A program made the position numbers and the translations under genes. Of a stretch of 64,000 nucleotides of DNA, positions 1-9,573 are shown piece by piece. The stretch is from NCBI GenBank assembly GCA_034003325.1, contig JAVEYW010000015.1, positions 1 through 64,000 on the forward strand. Direction: 5' to 3'. Below the pieces are notes generated by a model. It ran no database searches. It was not told the origin of the DNA and saw nothing but the letters and a program-made list of their open reading frames with translations. Within the stretch, counting starts at the first letter, position 1. Each line of letters begins with the position of its first letter. The DNA comes from Desulfobacterales bacterium. GTDB lineage: Bacteria; Desulfobacterota; Desulfobacteria; Desulfobacterales; JAFDDL01.

Positions 1-448
1 CCAAAAGCTTTACATCGGAGCCGACCAGTTCCTTGGCATCGTCGCTCAACTCATATCGTTCCCGGCTGCCGTCCTCGTTTTCAAAATCATAAAACGCCGT
101 ACCTCTCGCAAACGCGCCGAAATGTTTGCTCTTCAGCTCAAGGTCGGAAATAATCTTGAACATGTTATTGAAAATGCCCTTGTCATAGTTCAGATTGCCG
201 TCATCCCAATTCGGGTTGACATTGGTGCCGCCGGCCGAAATATCGATGATGGATTCATCCTGATCCTGAACACGATACTGCAAGCTATAAGACAAGGTGG
301 TGTCAAAGCTGGCGGTAAAATCATCACTCTGATACAACTGCAGCGCACTGACCTGCGCGGGCTGGAAACAACAGCAAAGCATACCAGCGACAACAACAAT
401 CAAGCGCAACCGTTTTTTACAACTTTCCCCAAAGATAATAAAATTCAT
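1..448 (-). CDS. DUF1302 family protein, N-terminal part (runs off left edge)
   Basis: Partial gene with no stop inside the window: an open minus-strand frame from an ATG at 448 (codons 2-448, 149 residues). Its SD AAAAGGAAAA lies at good spacing upstream. The product starts with a basic N-terminus and a hydrophobic signal peptide (about residues 10-35). The mature part has the hallmarks of DUF1302: FDTTLSYSLQYRV, NPNWDDGNLNYDKG, then an alternating polar/hydrophobic pattern (ELKSKHFGAFARGTAFYDFE) typical of outer-membrane beta-barrels. DUF1302 proteins are usually found with DUF1329 proteins and RND-type exporters in lipid or hydrocarbon-related clusters; that partner would lie outside the window. 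The function here is not known. Family call by eye, fairly sure. Confidence 0.8.
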   Translation of the reverse strand, partial: MNFIIFGESCKKRLRLIVVVAGMLCCCFQPAQVSALQLYQSDDFTASFDTTLSYSLQYRVQDQDESIIDISAGGTNVNPNWDDGNLNYDKGIFNNMFKIISDLELKSKHFGAFARGTAFYDFENEDGSRERYELSDDAKELVGSDVKLL

Positions 449-1734
449 ACTGTTTTCCTTTTCTTTGTCTCTGTACCTTCGTTAACGTCAATCATCATGG
501 ATTATGAGCAAGCGAAATGAAGAACATTCTGCTATTCCGTTAAATAGGCCGGTACTTTCATCGGCATAAATTGGGCTACGGATACAGCAGCTTAAAGTTC
601 ATCATACAAAGGGAACAGGAAGAAGGCAATCGGCGGCGGGGGGCCGGATTTTTCCTTCTCGTAACGTGATAATCGAAACATCTGCCCCTCATAATGCTTC
701 AAGGTGAGGACATTGCTAAAAAAAAGATGTGTGTTGGTTTTCAGCTACGCTTTGAGTTGACATACGGGCATCATTGATTGTTATTATTATGTGTCTTAAG
801 AAAGAGTATCAAATTATTGATCCATGGGCATTAACAGAACCAGATTCATAAAATAACCAGCAAAAAATATGCCACTAATATCTTGCGCGCTACACCCACG
901 CCTGCCAAGGAATTCATTCTGAAAGCCCGCTCCGTAAGCCATCCGTCCCTCCAATGGGCCGTTGGCTTTCCCATTCCCATCCAAATTATTGGAGGCTATC
1001 TATCAAAAGTGAAGCGTTTGGCGATGAACCGCAGCACCGCTGTCGGCCCCAGTTTGTCCGTTCCGGCCATGGGCGATACGCCACCTTCATCGCAGGCCTC
1101 GCCGCCGAAAGTGAAAAACCGAAAAAAGATCATCCTTCAAATCGATAGCAAATGGTATGCCATAATCGTTCAAGCGCTAATAACGAGTTGTTTCTTCATG
1201 TGATTTTGTTTAATTTACCTGGTGTGGCGACCTTTATAAGAACAAGAGATGTCAGCCCACCATCACGATACCGTTTAAATGCTAGTGCACTATAGCTTCT
1301 TGGTTTTGTCTGTATTAACCCAACCCGGCAAAGCCGAATGCTGGGCGGTTGGACTGCTGGATAGCTTGGCAGCCGACAACCTTCGTCAATAATGCACGCT
1401 CTTTCGTGCATGTTTCTGATAGGGGACCTGAAGTTAAGCCGATAGCGGGTGGACAATTCGTCAGCACCATTAAATACGGTAATATTGTTTTTGGGTGGCT
1501 TCTTGGGCGCGGTAAGTGTTTGGTGATATAAATTATTGACATCCATTGGTCAAGTTTTTTGATGAATCTATCGGGACATTTTGAAAGAAAGATGACTCGG
1601 ATTGGTACCTGGATTGATACGCACTTGACGGAATCTCATTTGGCGGATATCTCAGAGGTCACTATCGGGCCGGTGACTCTGTTCAGTTTCGCCGTCACCT
1701 GAACGACACCGGCGTCACTGGGGGACTATCGCTT
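449..1734. other. Long intergenic region, no convincing gene
   Basis: About 1.3 kb between the divergent DUF1302 gene and mfd. Short ORFs occur on both strands (for example 883-1203 plus, 1196-1546 minus), but none has a good ribosome site or recognisable protein, and they overlap each other. The stretch contains a diverged copy of the dispersed repeat (1321-1430). A promoter-like pair on the plus strand (TTGACA at 757-762, TATTAT at 782-787, 19-bp spacer) leads into no clear gene. The region may hold decayed coding sequence. Confidence 0.5.
1321..1430 (+). repeat. Dispersed repeat, copy A (most diverged)
   Basis: Matches the family layout. A CCGGCAAAGCCG-like hairpin (1325-1337) is followed by four to five degenerate 8-bp units starting GCTGGGCG. 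The second hairpin is ATGCACG/CGTGCAT (1392-1398 with 1405-1411), then TGTTTCTGATAGGGG. The second stem is perfect although its sequence differs from the other copies, so base pairing rather than sequence has been kept. Confidence 0.75.
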
Positions 1735-4700
1735 TTGTATTACAGCCAAAAACAAGAAAATCATTCGGTTCAATCCCTGCTGGAAACCGTGAAGAAAAAC
1801 CGCGGCGGTATTCATTGCGTCGGAATGGGGGGGGCGGAACGAGCCTATCTAACTTCCCTGGTTTATGGAACCGCCCACCGGCCAATCATCGTCATTGCCC
1901 CCACGGCCAAGCAGGCGGAGCAATTCATTTCGGACATCATGTTTTTTACAGGCGACAAAGAAGCGACGCCCCTTTATTTTCCGGCCTATAATATTTTGCC
2001 GTCCCAGTATTTATCCTATCATAACGAAACGGCAGCCCAGCGCATCGCCACGCTATACCACCTCAGCGTATCCGACAAGCCGCTCATGGTCGTCACCACG
2101 GTCGGAGCGCTCTTGCAACGGATTCTCCCCAAAGCCGAGTTGGTGAATTTTGCCGAGCTACTCATGACCAATGAAGCCCTCGAGCGCGACCGCCTGGTAT
2201 CCAAGCTGAACGCCGGCGGCTACACCCGCGCCATGATCGTGGAAGAACCCGGAGATTATTGTATTCGAGGCGGCATATTGGATGTTTTCTCGCCGCTGTA
2301 TTCGGATCCGCTGCGAATCGAGTTTTTCGGGGATATGGTGGATTCCATCCGGTTTTTTTCCGCGGCCACGCAGCGCACAATTCGACCCATCGATGAGGCC
2401 GTCATTTTACCGGCACGCGAACTCGTTCTGAAAAAAGAAAATCTGGATCAGGTGTTTCAACGCATTCGGCAACTCGGCGCGGATCAGCACCTGCCGGTCA
2501 CCCAAATCCGCGCCCTGGTGGACCGGATTAAAGCCGAAGGCATTTTTCCGGGCATCGAAAGCCTGACACCGATGTTTTTCCCGGAGTTGGACACCTTATT
2601 TAACTATGCGCCTCCTGATACGCTTTTCATTTCATTGGCGCCCAACGCCCTTAAGGATGCCGCCGAAGAGTTGACGCGTCGGGCGCAGGCTCATTATCAA
2701 AAGGCCCTTGAAGAACGCAGGCTATGTGTCCCGCTCGAATCCATGTATATTTCCCGACAGGAGGCTATTGCCCTGATCTCGGAAAGAGGCGCTTTGACCA
2801 TGGACACCCTGGCCGTTGCCGCCGCACCTGCCGGGGCCGGTGCGCCGTCCTACCCGCCCGGTGAATCGCAATTTCATTTTCGTATCGAAGACACGGGCAA
2901 TCTTCGTCTTGCACTGAAAGCCATGCGCGACCGGGAGCATCTATTTGAACCACTGATCGAGTGGATACACACGCATCGAAATGCCGGCCTGGACACCTTG
3001 CTCGTATGCCGCAGCCGGTCCCAGGCTGACCGGCTGTGCGCCTTGATATCGCCCTACGGAATTGATCCGGAATGCCATGCCGGATATCCGGAACCGGACC
3101 GACCTTCAAGGCGGGCAATCGTCTGCATCGGCCGGCTATCCGCGGGTTTCGTCTGGCCGGAAGCCGGACTGGCCGCGATCACCGATGAAGAAATTTTCGG
3201 CGGCGCGTATCGGCGGCAAAAAGCCATTAAAGCGGCTTCCGGAACCCAGTTGCTGGAACTGGCAGACTTAAAGCAAGGCGATCTTGTGGTTCATCAAAGC
3301 CACGGCATCGGGCAATATGAAGGGCTCACCAAGCTGACGCTGGAAGGCAACACCAATGATTTTATTCTCATCACCTACCGGGATGCGGATAAGCTCTATC
3401 TTCCGGTAGATCGCATGAATATGATTCAAAAATACATGGGTGTGGACAGCATCACGCCGGTCCTGGACAAGCTGGGCGGAAAAACCTGGGAGAAAATCAG
3501 GGAAAAGGTCAAGCGTTCCACAGAAAAGATCGCCGGCGAACTGCTCAAGCTCTATGCCGCGCGAAAGGTGGAAAAAGGCACTGCCTTTACGGCCGTTGAC
3601 CGCTCCTTTAGAGAATTTGAAACGGCCTTTCCCTATGAAGAAACCGCTGATCAGATGAAAGCCATCGATGTCGTTCTCGCGGACATGGGCCGGGAGCAGC
3701 CCATGGACCGGCTAGTTTGCGGCGATGTGGGATACGGAAAAACCGAGGTAGCGCTTCGCGCCGCCTTTCTGGCCGCCAACAGCGGCAAGCAAGTGGCGGT
3801 TCTCGTCCCGACCACGGTGCTGGCGGAACAGCATTTTAAATCTTTCTCGGAACGATTCGCACGCTATCCCTTTTTTGTGGAATGCTTAAGCCGGTTCCGA
3901 TCCCCCAAAGAACAACGAGCCATCATCGAGAATCTAAAGACGGGCAAGATCGATATCATTATCGGTACGCACCGGTTGTTGTCCAAGGATGTATCCTTTA
4001 AAGATATCGGACTGATCATCCTGGATGAAGAGCAACGATTCGGCGTCACACACAAGGAAAAACTGAAAAAACTGCGGCATACCGTGGATGTGCTGGCCCT
4101 GACCGCCACGCCCATTCCCCGGACGTTGCACTTATCGATGATGGGGGTGCGCGACATCAGCATTATTTCCACACCACCCGAGCAACGCCACCCCATTGTG
4201 ACCTACATCTGCGAACCCGACGATGTCACCATCACCGAAGCCGTTCAAAAAGAGCTCGACCGAGACGGCCAGGTGTTTTTCGTGCATAACCACATTTCCG
4301 ATATCGACGCCATGGCGACGCACATTCAAAAACTGGTGCCACAAGCGCGTCTCGGCATCGCTCACGGCCGCATGCCCGAAGGCGCGCTTGAAAAAGTGAT
4401 GCTCGATTTTCTAAACCACCACATCGATATTCTGGTCTGCACCACCATCATTGAATCCGGGCTTGATATCGGCACCGCCAACACGATTTTGATTAATCGG
4501 GCGGACCGTTTCGGTCTGGCGCAAATCTATCAATTGCGCGGCCGGGTGGGAAGATCCGACGAACAAGCTTATGCCTATCTCTTTATTCCCAGGGACAGCA
4601 CCATAACCGTCGATGCCCAGAAACGCCTCAAGGTGCTCATGGAACACAGCGATTTGGGCTCCGGGTTTCAGATCGCCATGAATGACCTTAAAATCCGCGG

Positions 4701-5271
4701 CGGCGGCACGATTCTGGGGGCATCCCAGTCCGGCCATATTGCCGCCGTGGGGTACGATATGTTCCTTCAACTCATGGAAAATTCGATCAGCGAGATGAAA
4801 GGCGAGCCGGTCATCGAGGCGCTGGAGCCAGAGATCAACATCACGGTATCCGCCTTTCTTCCGGAAAATTATATTCCCCATATCGATCAGCGTCTGGCCC
4901 TTTACCGGCGTCTTTCAAGACTCACCGAAGTAAAGGAACTCTCTGATTTTAAATCCGAACTGACCGATCGATTCGGTACGCTGCCCCCCGAAGCGGCCAA
5001 CCTGCTGCTTAAGATTCTGCTTCGCGTGCTTTGCATCAAGGCCGGTGTGCGACGGCTTGATCTGAGCGGATTCAATCTGGTGTTGAGCTTTTCCGAACCC
5101 CACCAGAAACGCCCCTTTGCGCTCGTCGATTTGGTCACCAAATCCCCGAACATGTATCGGTTCACGCCGGAGCAGGGCTTGCGGGTGCATCTGTCCACCG
5201 GCCCGCCTACGAGCCTTCTGGCGCAGACTAAAAACATCTTGAAAGAAATCATGCAACATGTTAACGCCTGA
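1735..5271 (+). CDS. mfd: Transcription-repair coupling factor Mfd
   Basis: Mfd removes RNA polymerase stalled at DNA lesions and recruits UvrA. The 1178-residue length is normal. The N-terminal third is the UvrB-like module. An RNA-polymerase-interacting CarD-like domain starts near residue 512 (GDLVVHQSHGIGQYEG). The translocase motor has Walker A GDVGYGKT at 663-670 and Walker B DEEQ at 764-767, followed by helicase motifs (TATPIPRTLH, QLRGRVGRSD) and a C-terminal TRCF domain. The start is a TTG preceded by GGGGGACT at good spacing; the next in-frame ATG (residue 31) would cut into the conserved N-terminus. Followed after 128 bp by the SurA-like gene. Nothing unusual in the protein. Confidence 0.97.
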   Translation: MYYSQKQENHSVQSLLETVKKNRGGIHCVGMGGAERAYLTSLVYGTAHRPIIVIAPTAKQAEQFISDIMFFTGDKEATPLYFPAYNILPSQYLSYHNETAAQRIATLYHLSVSDKPLMVVTTVGALLQRILPKAELVNFAELLMTNEALERDRLVSKLNAGGYTRAMIVEEPGDYCIRGGILDVFSPLYSDPLRIEFFGDMVDSIRFFSAATQRTIRPIDEAVILPARELVLKKENLDQVFQRIRQLGADQHLPVTQIRALVDRIKAEGIFPGIESLTPMFFPELDTLFNYAPPDTLFISLAPNALKDAAEELTRRAQAHYQKALEERRLCVPLESMYISRQEAIALISERGALTMDTLAVAAAPAGAGAPSYPPGESQFHFRIEDTGNLRLALKAMRDREHLFEPLIEWIHTHRNAGLDTLLVCRSRSQADRLCALISPYGIDPECHAGYPEPDRPSRRAIVCIGRLSAGFVWPEAGLAAITDEEIFGGAYRRQKAIKAASGTQLLELADLKQGDLVVHQSHGIGQYEGLTKLTLEGNTNDFILITYRDADKLYLPVDRMNMIQKYMGVDSITPVLDKLGGKTWEKIREKVKRSTEKIAGELLKLYAARKVEKGTAFTAVDRSFREFETAFPYEETADQMKAIDVVLADMGREQPMDRLVCGDVGYGKTEVALRAAFLAANSGKQVAVLVPTTVLAEQHFKSFSERFARYPFFVECLSRFRSPKEQRAIIENLKTGKIDIIIGTHRLLSKDVSFKDIGLIILDEEQRFGVTHKEKLKKLRHTVDVLALTATPIPRTLHLSMMGVRDISIISTPPEQRHPIVTYICEPDDVTITEAVQKELDRDGQVFFVHNHISDIDAMATHIQKLVPQARLGIAHGRMPEGALEKVMLDFLNHHIDILVCTTIIESGLDIGTANTILINRADRFGLAQIYQLRGRVGRSDEQAYAYLFIPRDSTITVDAQKRLKVLMEHSDLGSGFQIAMNDLKIRGGGTILGASQSGHIAAVGYDMFLQLMENSISEMKGEPVIEALEPEINITVSAFLPENYIPHIDQRLALYRRLSRLTEVKELSDFKSELTDRFGTLPPEAANLLLKILLRVLCIKAGVRRLDLSGFNLVLSFSEPHQKRPFALVDLVTKSPNMYRFTPEQGLRVHLSTGPPTSLLAQTKNILKEIMQHVNA

Positions 5272-5346
5272 GCACTTTAACTATCCGTATGTTTTTAAAT
5301 TCCGTGCCGTCAAGACCACGGCGGGGAAAAAACGGGGGTTCACCTC

Positions 5347-5384
5347 AGCCGGTTATCAGCGAATTTATTTCGTTGCAACCGGCT
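5347..5384. promoter_or_regulatory. Inverted repeat in the mfd-surA gap
   Basis: AGCCGGTT (5347-5354) and AACCGGCT (5377-5384) form a perfect 8-bp stem, with a further CGAA/TTCG pairing inside the loop. It ends about 15 bases before the start of the next gene. There is no T-run, so it is not an obvious intrinsic terminator; it could be an operator or an mRNA structure in the leader. Function unknown. Confidence 0.4.
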
Positions 5385-5399
5385 ATTTTACCAGGATAA

Positions 5400-6428
5400 A
5401 TGGACTGCAACATGATTGGAAGCAAATCATCCCATCCCATCCGCACCATGGCCCGCCGATTCTTCAGGGCCGTGACTTGTATCAGCATACTTTTCACCGC
5501 ATCACCGGCACTTTCGGCTCAGCCTCAGGTGGTGGATCGAATCGTTGCCGTGGTCAACGGTGACATTATTGTGCATCAGGATATTAACGAAATGTTGGCG
5601 CCATTGGTGGCGGAACTGCTGCAGTCCGGACAACCACCCGAAAAGATAAACGAAATAATTTTTGATCAACGCCAAAGGCTTTTAAGTATGCTCATAGATC
5701 AAAAACTGATGCTTCAGGCAAGCACCAAATATGAAATCACCGTTAGCGACAAGGAGGTGGACGCCGCTGTCGAGCGCATGAAAGAAGCCAATAAACTCAC
5801 CGATGAAAGGCTTCGAAGCGCCTTGCAAAACCAGGGCCTCTCCATGGCTGAATTTCGAAATAATTACAGGGAGCAAATCCTGTTGAACCGAATCGAGAAC
5901 CTGGAAGTGACCTCCCGAATTGTCGTGTCCGAAGACGATATCAAAGCCTATTATGCGCAGCATGCGGATGAATATAAAGGCGCGCGGCAATACCATTTGC
6001 GACACCTCATGATGGATGCACCGGCCTATGCACCCGCCGAGGAAAAAACAACCGCGTACAAGAGAATGGAAGCGGCGATGCTCGCACTGAAGGCAGGAGA
6101 ACCCTTTGTCGAAGTGGTGAAACGGCATGCGGATCGGAAATATGCCGTCGCAGAAGGGGAACTGGGACTGTTTAATCTCGAAGATCTCGCGCCGGCGCTC
6201 AAAGAAGCGGTTGAAAATCTCGCCATCGGCCAATACACTCCCATTCTGGAAACCGGGCAAGGCTACCAGATCATCTATTTGGAAAATATAGTTGAGACGC
6301 AATCCGTATCCTTGGCGGAAAAAAAGGACGAAATAAGAGAAAAGCTGTTAAGAGAAACGGTAAAACAAAGAAAACAAGACTGGCTCGAAACCCTGCGCAA
6401 AAACGCACAGATAAAAATAATCAACTAA
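5400..6428 (+). CDS. SurA-type periplasmic chaperone / PpiC peptidyl-prolyl isomerase
   Basis: Predicted periplasmic folding factor for outer-membrane proteins. The N-terminus holds a signal peptide ending near LFTASPALSA (residue 40). Then comes a SurA N-terminal domain (VVDRIVAVVNGDIIVHQDI, about residues 43-190), where the helical chaperone module normally lies. One parvulin domain follows (about 197-300, from RQYHLRHLMMDAP to GQGYQIIYLENI). The C-terminal helix is basic. E. coli SurA has two parvulin domains; a single one is common in deltaproteobacteria. The ATG at 5400 has AGGA very close; ATG at 5412 or 5448 are alternatives and would leave the signal peptide intact. Located between mfd and the RodZ-like gene. 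Confidence 0.88.
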   Translation: MDCNMIGSKSSHPIRTMARRFFRAVTCISILFTASPALSAQPQVVDRIVAVVNGDIIVHQDINEMLAPLVAELLQSGQPPEKINEIIFDQRQRLLSMLIDQKLMLQASTKYEITVSDKEVDAAVERMKEANKLTDERLRSALQNQGLSMAEFRNNYREQILLNRIENLEVTSRIVVSEDDIKAYYAQHADEYKGARQYHLRHLMMDAPAYAPAEEKTTAYKRMEAAMLALKAGEPFVEVVKRHADRKYAVAEGELGLFNLEDLAPALKEAVENLAIGQYTPILETGQGYQIIYLENIVETQSVSLAEKKDEIREKLLRETVKQRKQDWLETLRKNAQIKIIN

Positions 6429-6615
6429 TCTAAATGCCGCTATAAATGCGGCTTCATAGCTTGAACCCGTTTGATCCGTATCATCGGCGTTTCCGGCCAG
6501 GCGACCTTGTCCGTTTATAAAATGACACATACTCACAAGGCGGTAAGCTGATTTCAACTTCGGCGTTAGAGAATATTATCAGTTGGTGCCGGATGCTCTT
6601 CGTCTGGAGACGACA

Positions 6616-7374
6616 ATGATCGAACATAAAGTGAAACAGAATAGAGACATTGATTACGATGCGATGTCTTTCGGACGATATTTGAAAGCGCTCCGCCTTG
6701 AAAAAGGCATTTCAATCAAGCGAGTGTCCTTTGAAACCCGCATAAAACCGGACATGCTCAATGCGATTGAAACCGAAGATCACGACAAGCTGCCCGACCC
6801 GGTATTTGTGAAGGGCTTTTTAAAAGCTTATGCCACGCTCATCGGCGCCAACCCCGATGAGACCGTGCAGCGGTACCTGGCCAATTGCCATTTGCACATT
6901 CAGACCGCCCGATATGAAGCCGATTTGATTCGCTCGCGCAAACGGCTTTGGCTACGGCTGACTGTTTCACTGGGGGCACTGGCATGCCTGATCTTTTTCT
7001 CCGTATGGCTGACATCGGCGCCCGACACAATTAAAAAAGAAGCACCGCCAATTGCGCCGGCCATTGCAACGCCTGCACGGGAAAAAGCGCCCGTAATCGC
7101 TCCGGAGACGCCCGAGCCAAAACAACCCGCCCCGGTCACGGCAACGAATACGCTGGTGATTGCAGGGGTGAAAGAAACATGGGTCAAGCTCATCATTGAT
7201 GAGCAAACGCCCAAAAAATATACCATTAATGCAGGAGACCGGTTGGAATTTACTGCCGAACACGGCATCAACCTATTGATAGGAAACGCCACGGGTGTCA
7301 ATTTGATATTCAACCATAAGCCGTTTCCGATTCACGGAAAACCGGGACAAATGGTGACACTGCGGTTGCCTTGA
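6616..7374 (+). CDS. RodZ-like helix-turn-helix membrane protein
   Basis: 252 residues. Cytoplasmic HTH_25 domain at about residues 18-78 (SFGRYLKALRLEKGISIKRV), one membrane helix at about 111-133, a Pro/Ala-rich linker and a C-terminal DUF4115-type domain (ETWVKLIIDEQTPKKYTINA). RodZ-type proteins link MreB to the cell envelope and affect cell shape. The ATG at 6616 is chosen over an upstream TTG (6583) because CTGGAGA lies seven bases before it. The gene could be part of the mfd-surA group, but the gap is 187 bp. Confidence 0.85.
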   Translation: MIEHKVKQNRDIDYDAMSFGRYLKALRLEKGISIKRVSFETRIKPDMLNAIETEDHDKLPDPVFVKGFLKAYATLIGANPDETVQRYLANCHLHIQTARYEADLIRSRKRLWLRLTVSLGALACLIFFSVWLTSAPDTIKKEAPPIAPAIATPAREKAPVIAPETPEPKQPAPVTATNTLVIAGVKETWVKLIIDEQTPKKYTINAGDRLEFTAEHGINLLIGNATGVNLIFNHKPFPIHGKPGQMVTLRLP

Positions 7375-7447
7375 GCCGATAATCCGTGTAGGATTGAGCA
7401 ATTCCGCTTTTTAAACTTTCTATTACACGAAAGCGGCCGGGTGACCT

Positions 7448-8800
7448 ATGGAAAAAGATCTCAACAGAATTCTGATAGACAGTATCAACCGCCTGATACG
7501 ACGCAACGCCATTCACCATCTTCGCAAAATCGTCAACCGAACGCATGCTGCCGATCTGTCGGTCGCCTTTCAATCCCTGCCCGTCGCACATCAACGCAAA
7601 CTATTTGATATGATAGATGATGTTGAAGATCAAGGGTTGTTGCTCAGCATGCTCGACCGGGATACGTTTCAGAAACTCATTGACGGCATCGATCTGGACA
7701 AGGTGGTCGAAATTTTCGAAAAAATGCCCAATGACGACGTCGCGGATCTCATTGCCCTGTTGCCCCCGGAAACATCGGACGCCTTGCTTCAAAAAATGAA
7801 GCGGGAAGGCTCCGATGAAGTCGAAAAGCTCCTCAAATATGATGATGAGACCGCCGGCGGTATCATGGTACCGGACTTTATCGCGCTTAAAGAAGATACC
7901 ACGGCCCGTGACGCCATTGCCTCCCTCCAGACCGAATTCGCCGATGTCGAAATGCCCTTCTATTTGTATGCGGTGGATGAATACGGCAAACTCGTCGGTG
8001 TCAGCTCGCTTCGGCAACTGGTTGTGGTACCGCCGGAAACACCCCTGAAATCCTTTATCACCACCGACGTGATTTCGGTACGAACAGACACCGACCAGGA
8101 AGAAGTGGCCAAAATCGTCGCCCGATACGACATTCTGGCCGTTCCGGTGGTGGATGAAAACCATCGATTGGTGGGTATTGTCACGGTGGATGATGTCATC
8201 GACATTATTCGAAAGGAAGCCACCGAGGACATTTTGAAAATGGCCGGCGCCGGCGAGGAGTTCGTGGAAACCAAATCCATCCTGCGAAGCACGCGGATTC
8301 GGTTGCCGTGGCTATTTGTGAGCTGCCTGGGCGGACTTTTGGCCGCGTTTGTCATCGGCCACTTCGAAGCCAGCATCAAACAGATAGCCTATCTGGCGGC
8401 CTTTATTCCGGTGATCGGCGGCATGGGCGGAAATATCGGCACTCAATCCTCCACGATTGTCGTCCGCGGGCTTGCCACAGGCCGGCTGCATGTTCGGGAT
8501 ATCTGGTCGGTGGTCCGCAAGGAACTGACCATCGGATTTTTTCTCGGATCCCTTTACGGACTCTTCATCGCAACCGTCGCCCAATTTCGCTATAACACAT
8601 ACATCGTGGCTGTTTCGGCGGGACTGGCCCTGATCTGCTCGATGTCCATTGCAGCCCTGGTTGGCTCACTGGTTCCCATGCTCTTTGAGCGAATTAAAAT
8701 CGATCCGGCGGTCGCAACGGGGCCCTTTGTAACGACTGCGGTGGACATTATCAGTGTTTTTACCTATTTCTCAATCGCCACCGCGCTCATGGGTATCTAA
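7448..8800 (+). CDS. mgtE: Magnesium transporter MgtE
   Basis: 450 residues, the standard MgtE length. An N-terminal acidic superhelical domain (about 35-135, VADLIALLPPETSDALLQKM) is followed by a pair of CBS domains (about 140-260; GGIMVPDFIALKEDTTARDA and VGIVTVDDVIDII), which sense intracellular Mg2+. The membrane part (about 285-450) contains the conserved PVIGGMGGNIGTQSSTIVVR segment that lines the pore. It stops 5 bases before recO, so the two genes are probably transcribed together. Confidence 0.97.
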   Translation: MEKDLNRILIDSINRLIRRNAIHHLRKIVNRTHAADLSVAFQSLPVAHQRKLFDMIDDVEDQGLLLSMLDRDTFQKLIDGIDLDKVVEIFEKMPNDDVADLIALLPPETSDALLQKMKREGSDEVEKLLKYDDETAGGIMVPDFIALKEDTTARDAIASLQTEFADVEMPFYLYAVDEYGKLVGVSSLRQLVVVPPETPLKSFITTDVISVRTDTDQEEVAKIVARYDILAVPVVDENHRLVGIVTVDDVIDIIRKEATEDILKMAGAGEEFVETKSILRSTRIRLPWLFVSCLGGLLAAFVIGHFEASIKQIAYLAAFIPVIGGMGGNIGTQSSTIVVRGLATGRLHVRDIWSVVRKELTIGFFLGSLYGLFIATVAQFRYNTYIVAVSAGLALICSMSIAALVGSLVPMLFERIKIDPAVATGPFVTTAVDIISVFTYFSIATALMGI

Positions 8801-8805
8801 GGCCC

Positions 8806-9570
8806 ATGCCGGATTTTTCCACGCCTGCCGTCCTGCTCCGCCGGGTTGAATATGGCGATTATGATCTTATTCTAACCTTTTTTACCCGATCCGAGGGTAA
8901 AATTCCCGTCATCGCCAAGTCCGCCAAAAAAAGTGTCAAACGATTCGGCGGCATGCTGGAATTATTTTCCCTGCTGAACATTGTCTGTGCCACCGGACCG
9001 GGCAGACGCCTGCCCCTGCTTCGGGAGACCTCTCTTGATGCAGGGTTGCCGAAACTGGCCGCGGATATCACCAAAACCGCGATAGCCGGCTACTGGGCAG
9101 AAATCGTCAATGAATGGTCTGAAGAGGGCAAACAGCAGATTCACCTTTATCACCTGCTTCGGTATGCGTTGATCGAGCTGAACCGGGGGGAAATCCCCCC
9201 CCCGGTGCTCTCGATGGCATTCCAGATGAAATTTCTGTCCCTGGCAGGTCTCGCGCCCAATCTGACCGATTGTCAGGCGTGCAATCGAAAAATTACCGAT
9301 ATGGAAGGCAATCACCTTTCATTCAACATTAAAACAGGCCGCTTAACCTGCAGCCAATGTCAAAAAACAACCACCGAGGGCCTTCACCTCACCAAGGGCA
9401 CGGTCCGCCAGCTTCAGTGGATGGACCGGATTCCCCTGAATCAGGTATCCCGAATCCGCTGCCTTCCCCAAGCCATCAAAGAGGGGCAGGCATTTTTGGA
9501 AACCTTTTTGCCCCATCATTTGGGGAAACGGCCCAAGAGCCTGGACTTTTTAAATAAGATAAGGTCATAA
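8806..9570 (+). CDS. recO: DNA repair protein RecO
   Basis: 254 residues. RecO anneals DNA and helps load RecA with RecR. It has an N-terminal OB fold (AVLLRRVEYGDYDLILTFFT; then GKIPVIAKSAKKS), a helical middle, and a four-cysteine zinc site at C156, C159, C182 and C185. It sits 5 bases after mgtE and 3 bases before the GHMP kinase gene, so it is part of a tight run of genes leading to glyQ. Confidence 0.95.
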   Translation: MPDFSTPAVLLRRVEYGDYDLILTFFTRSEGKIPVIAKSAKKSVKRFGGMLELFSLLNIVCATGPGRRLPLLRETSLDAGLPKLAADITKTAIAGYWAEIVNEWSEEGKQQIHLYHLLRYALIELNRGEIPPPVLSMAFQMKFLSLAGLAPNLTDCQACNRKITDMEGNHLSFNIKTGRLTCSQCQKTTTEGLHLTKGTVRQLQWMDRIPLNQVSRIRCLPQAIKEGQAFLETFLPHHLGKRPKSLDFLNKIRS

Positions 9571-9573
9571 GCC

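Noticed and set aside
122..520. Plus-strand ORF of 132 residues at the left edge
   Set aside because: It is the antisense shadow of the DUF1302 gene, which has a start, an SD and a recognisable protein.
757..787. Promoter TTGACA/TATTAT
   Set aside because: The spacer of 19 bp is long and no gene follows for almost 1 kb; kept only as a note in the gap entry.
883..1546. Several 60-116-residue ORFs on both strands before mfd
   Set aside because: They overlap each other and the dispersed repeat, lack ribosome sites and have no recognisable protein features.
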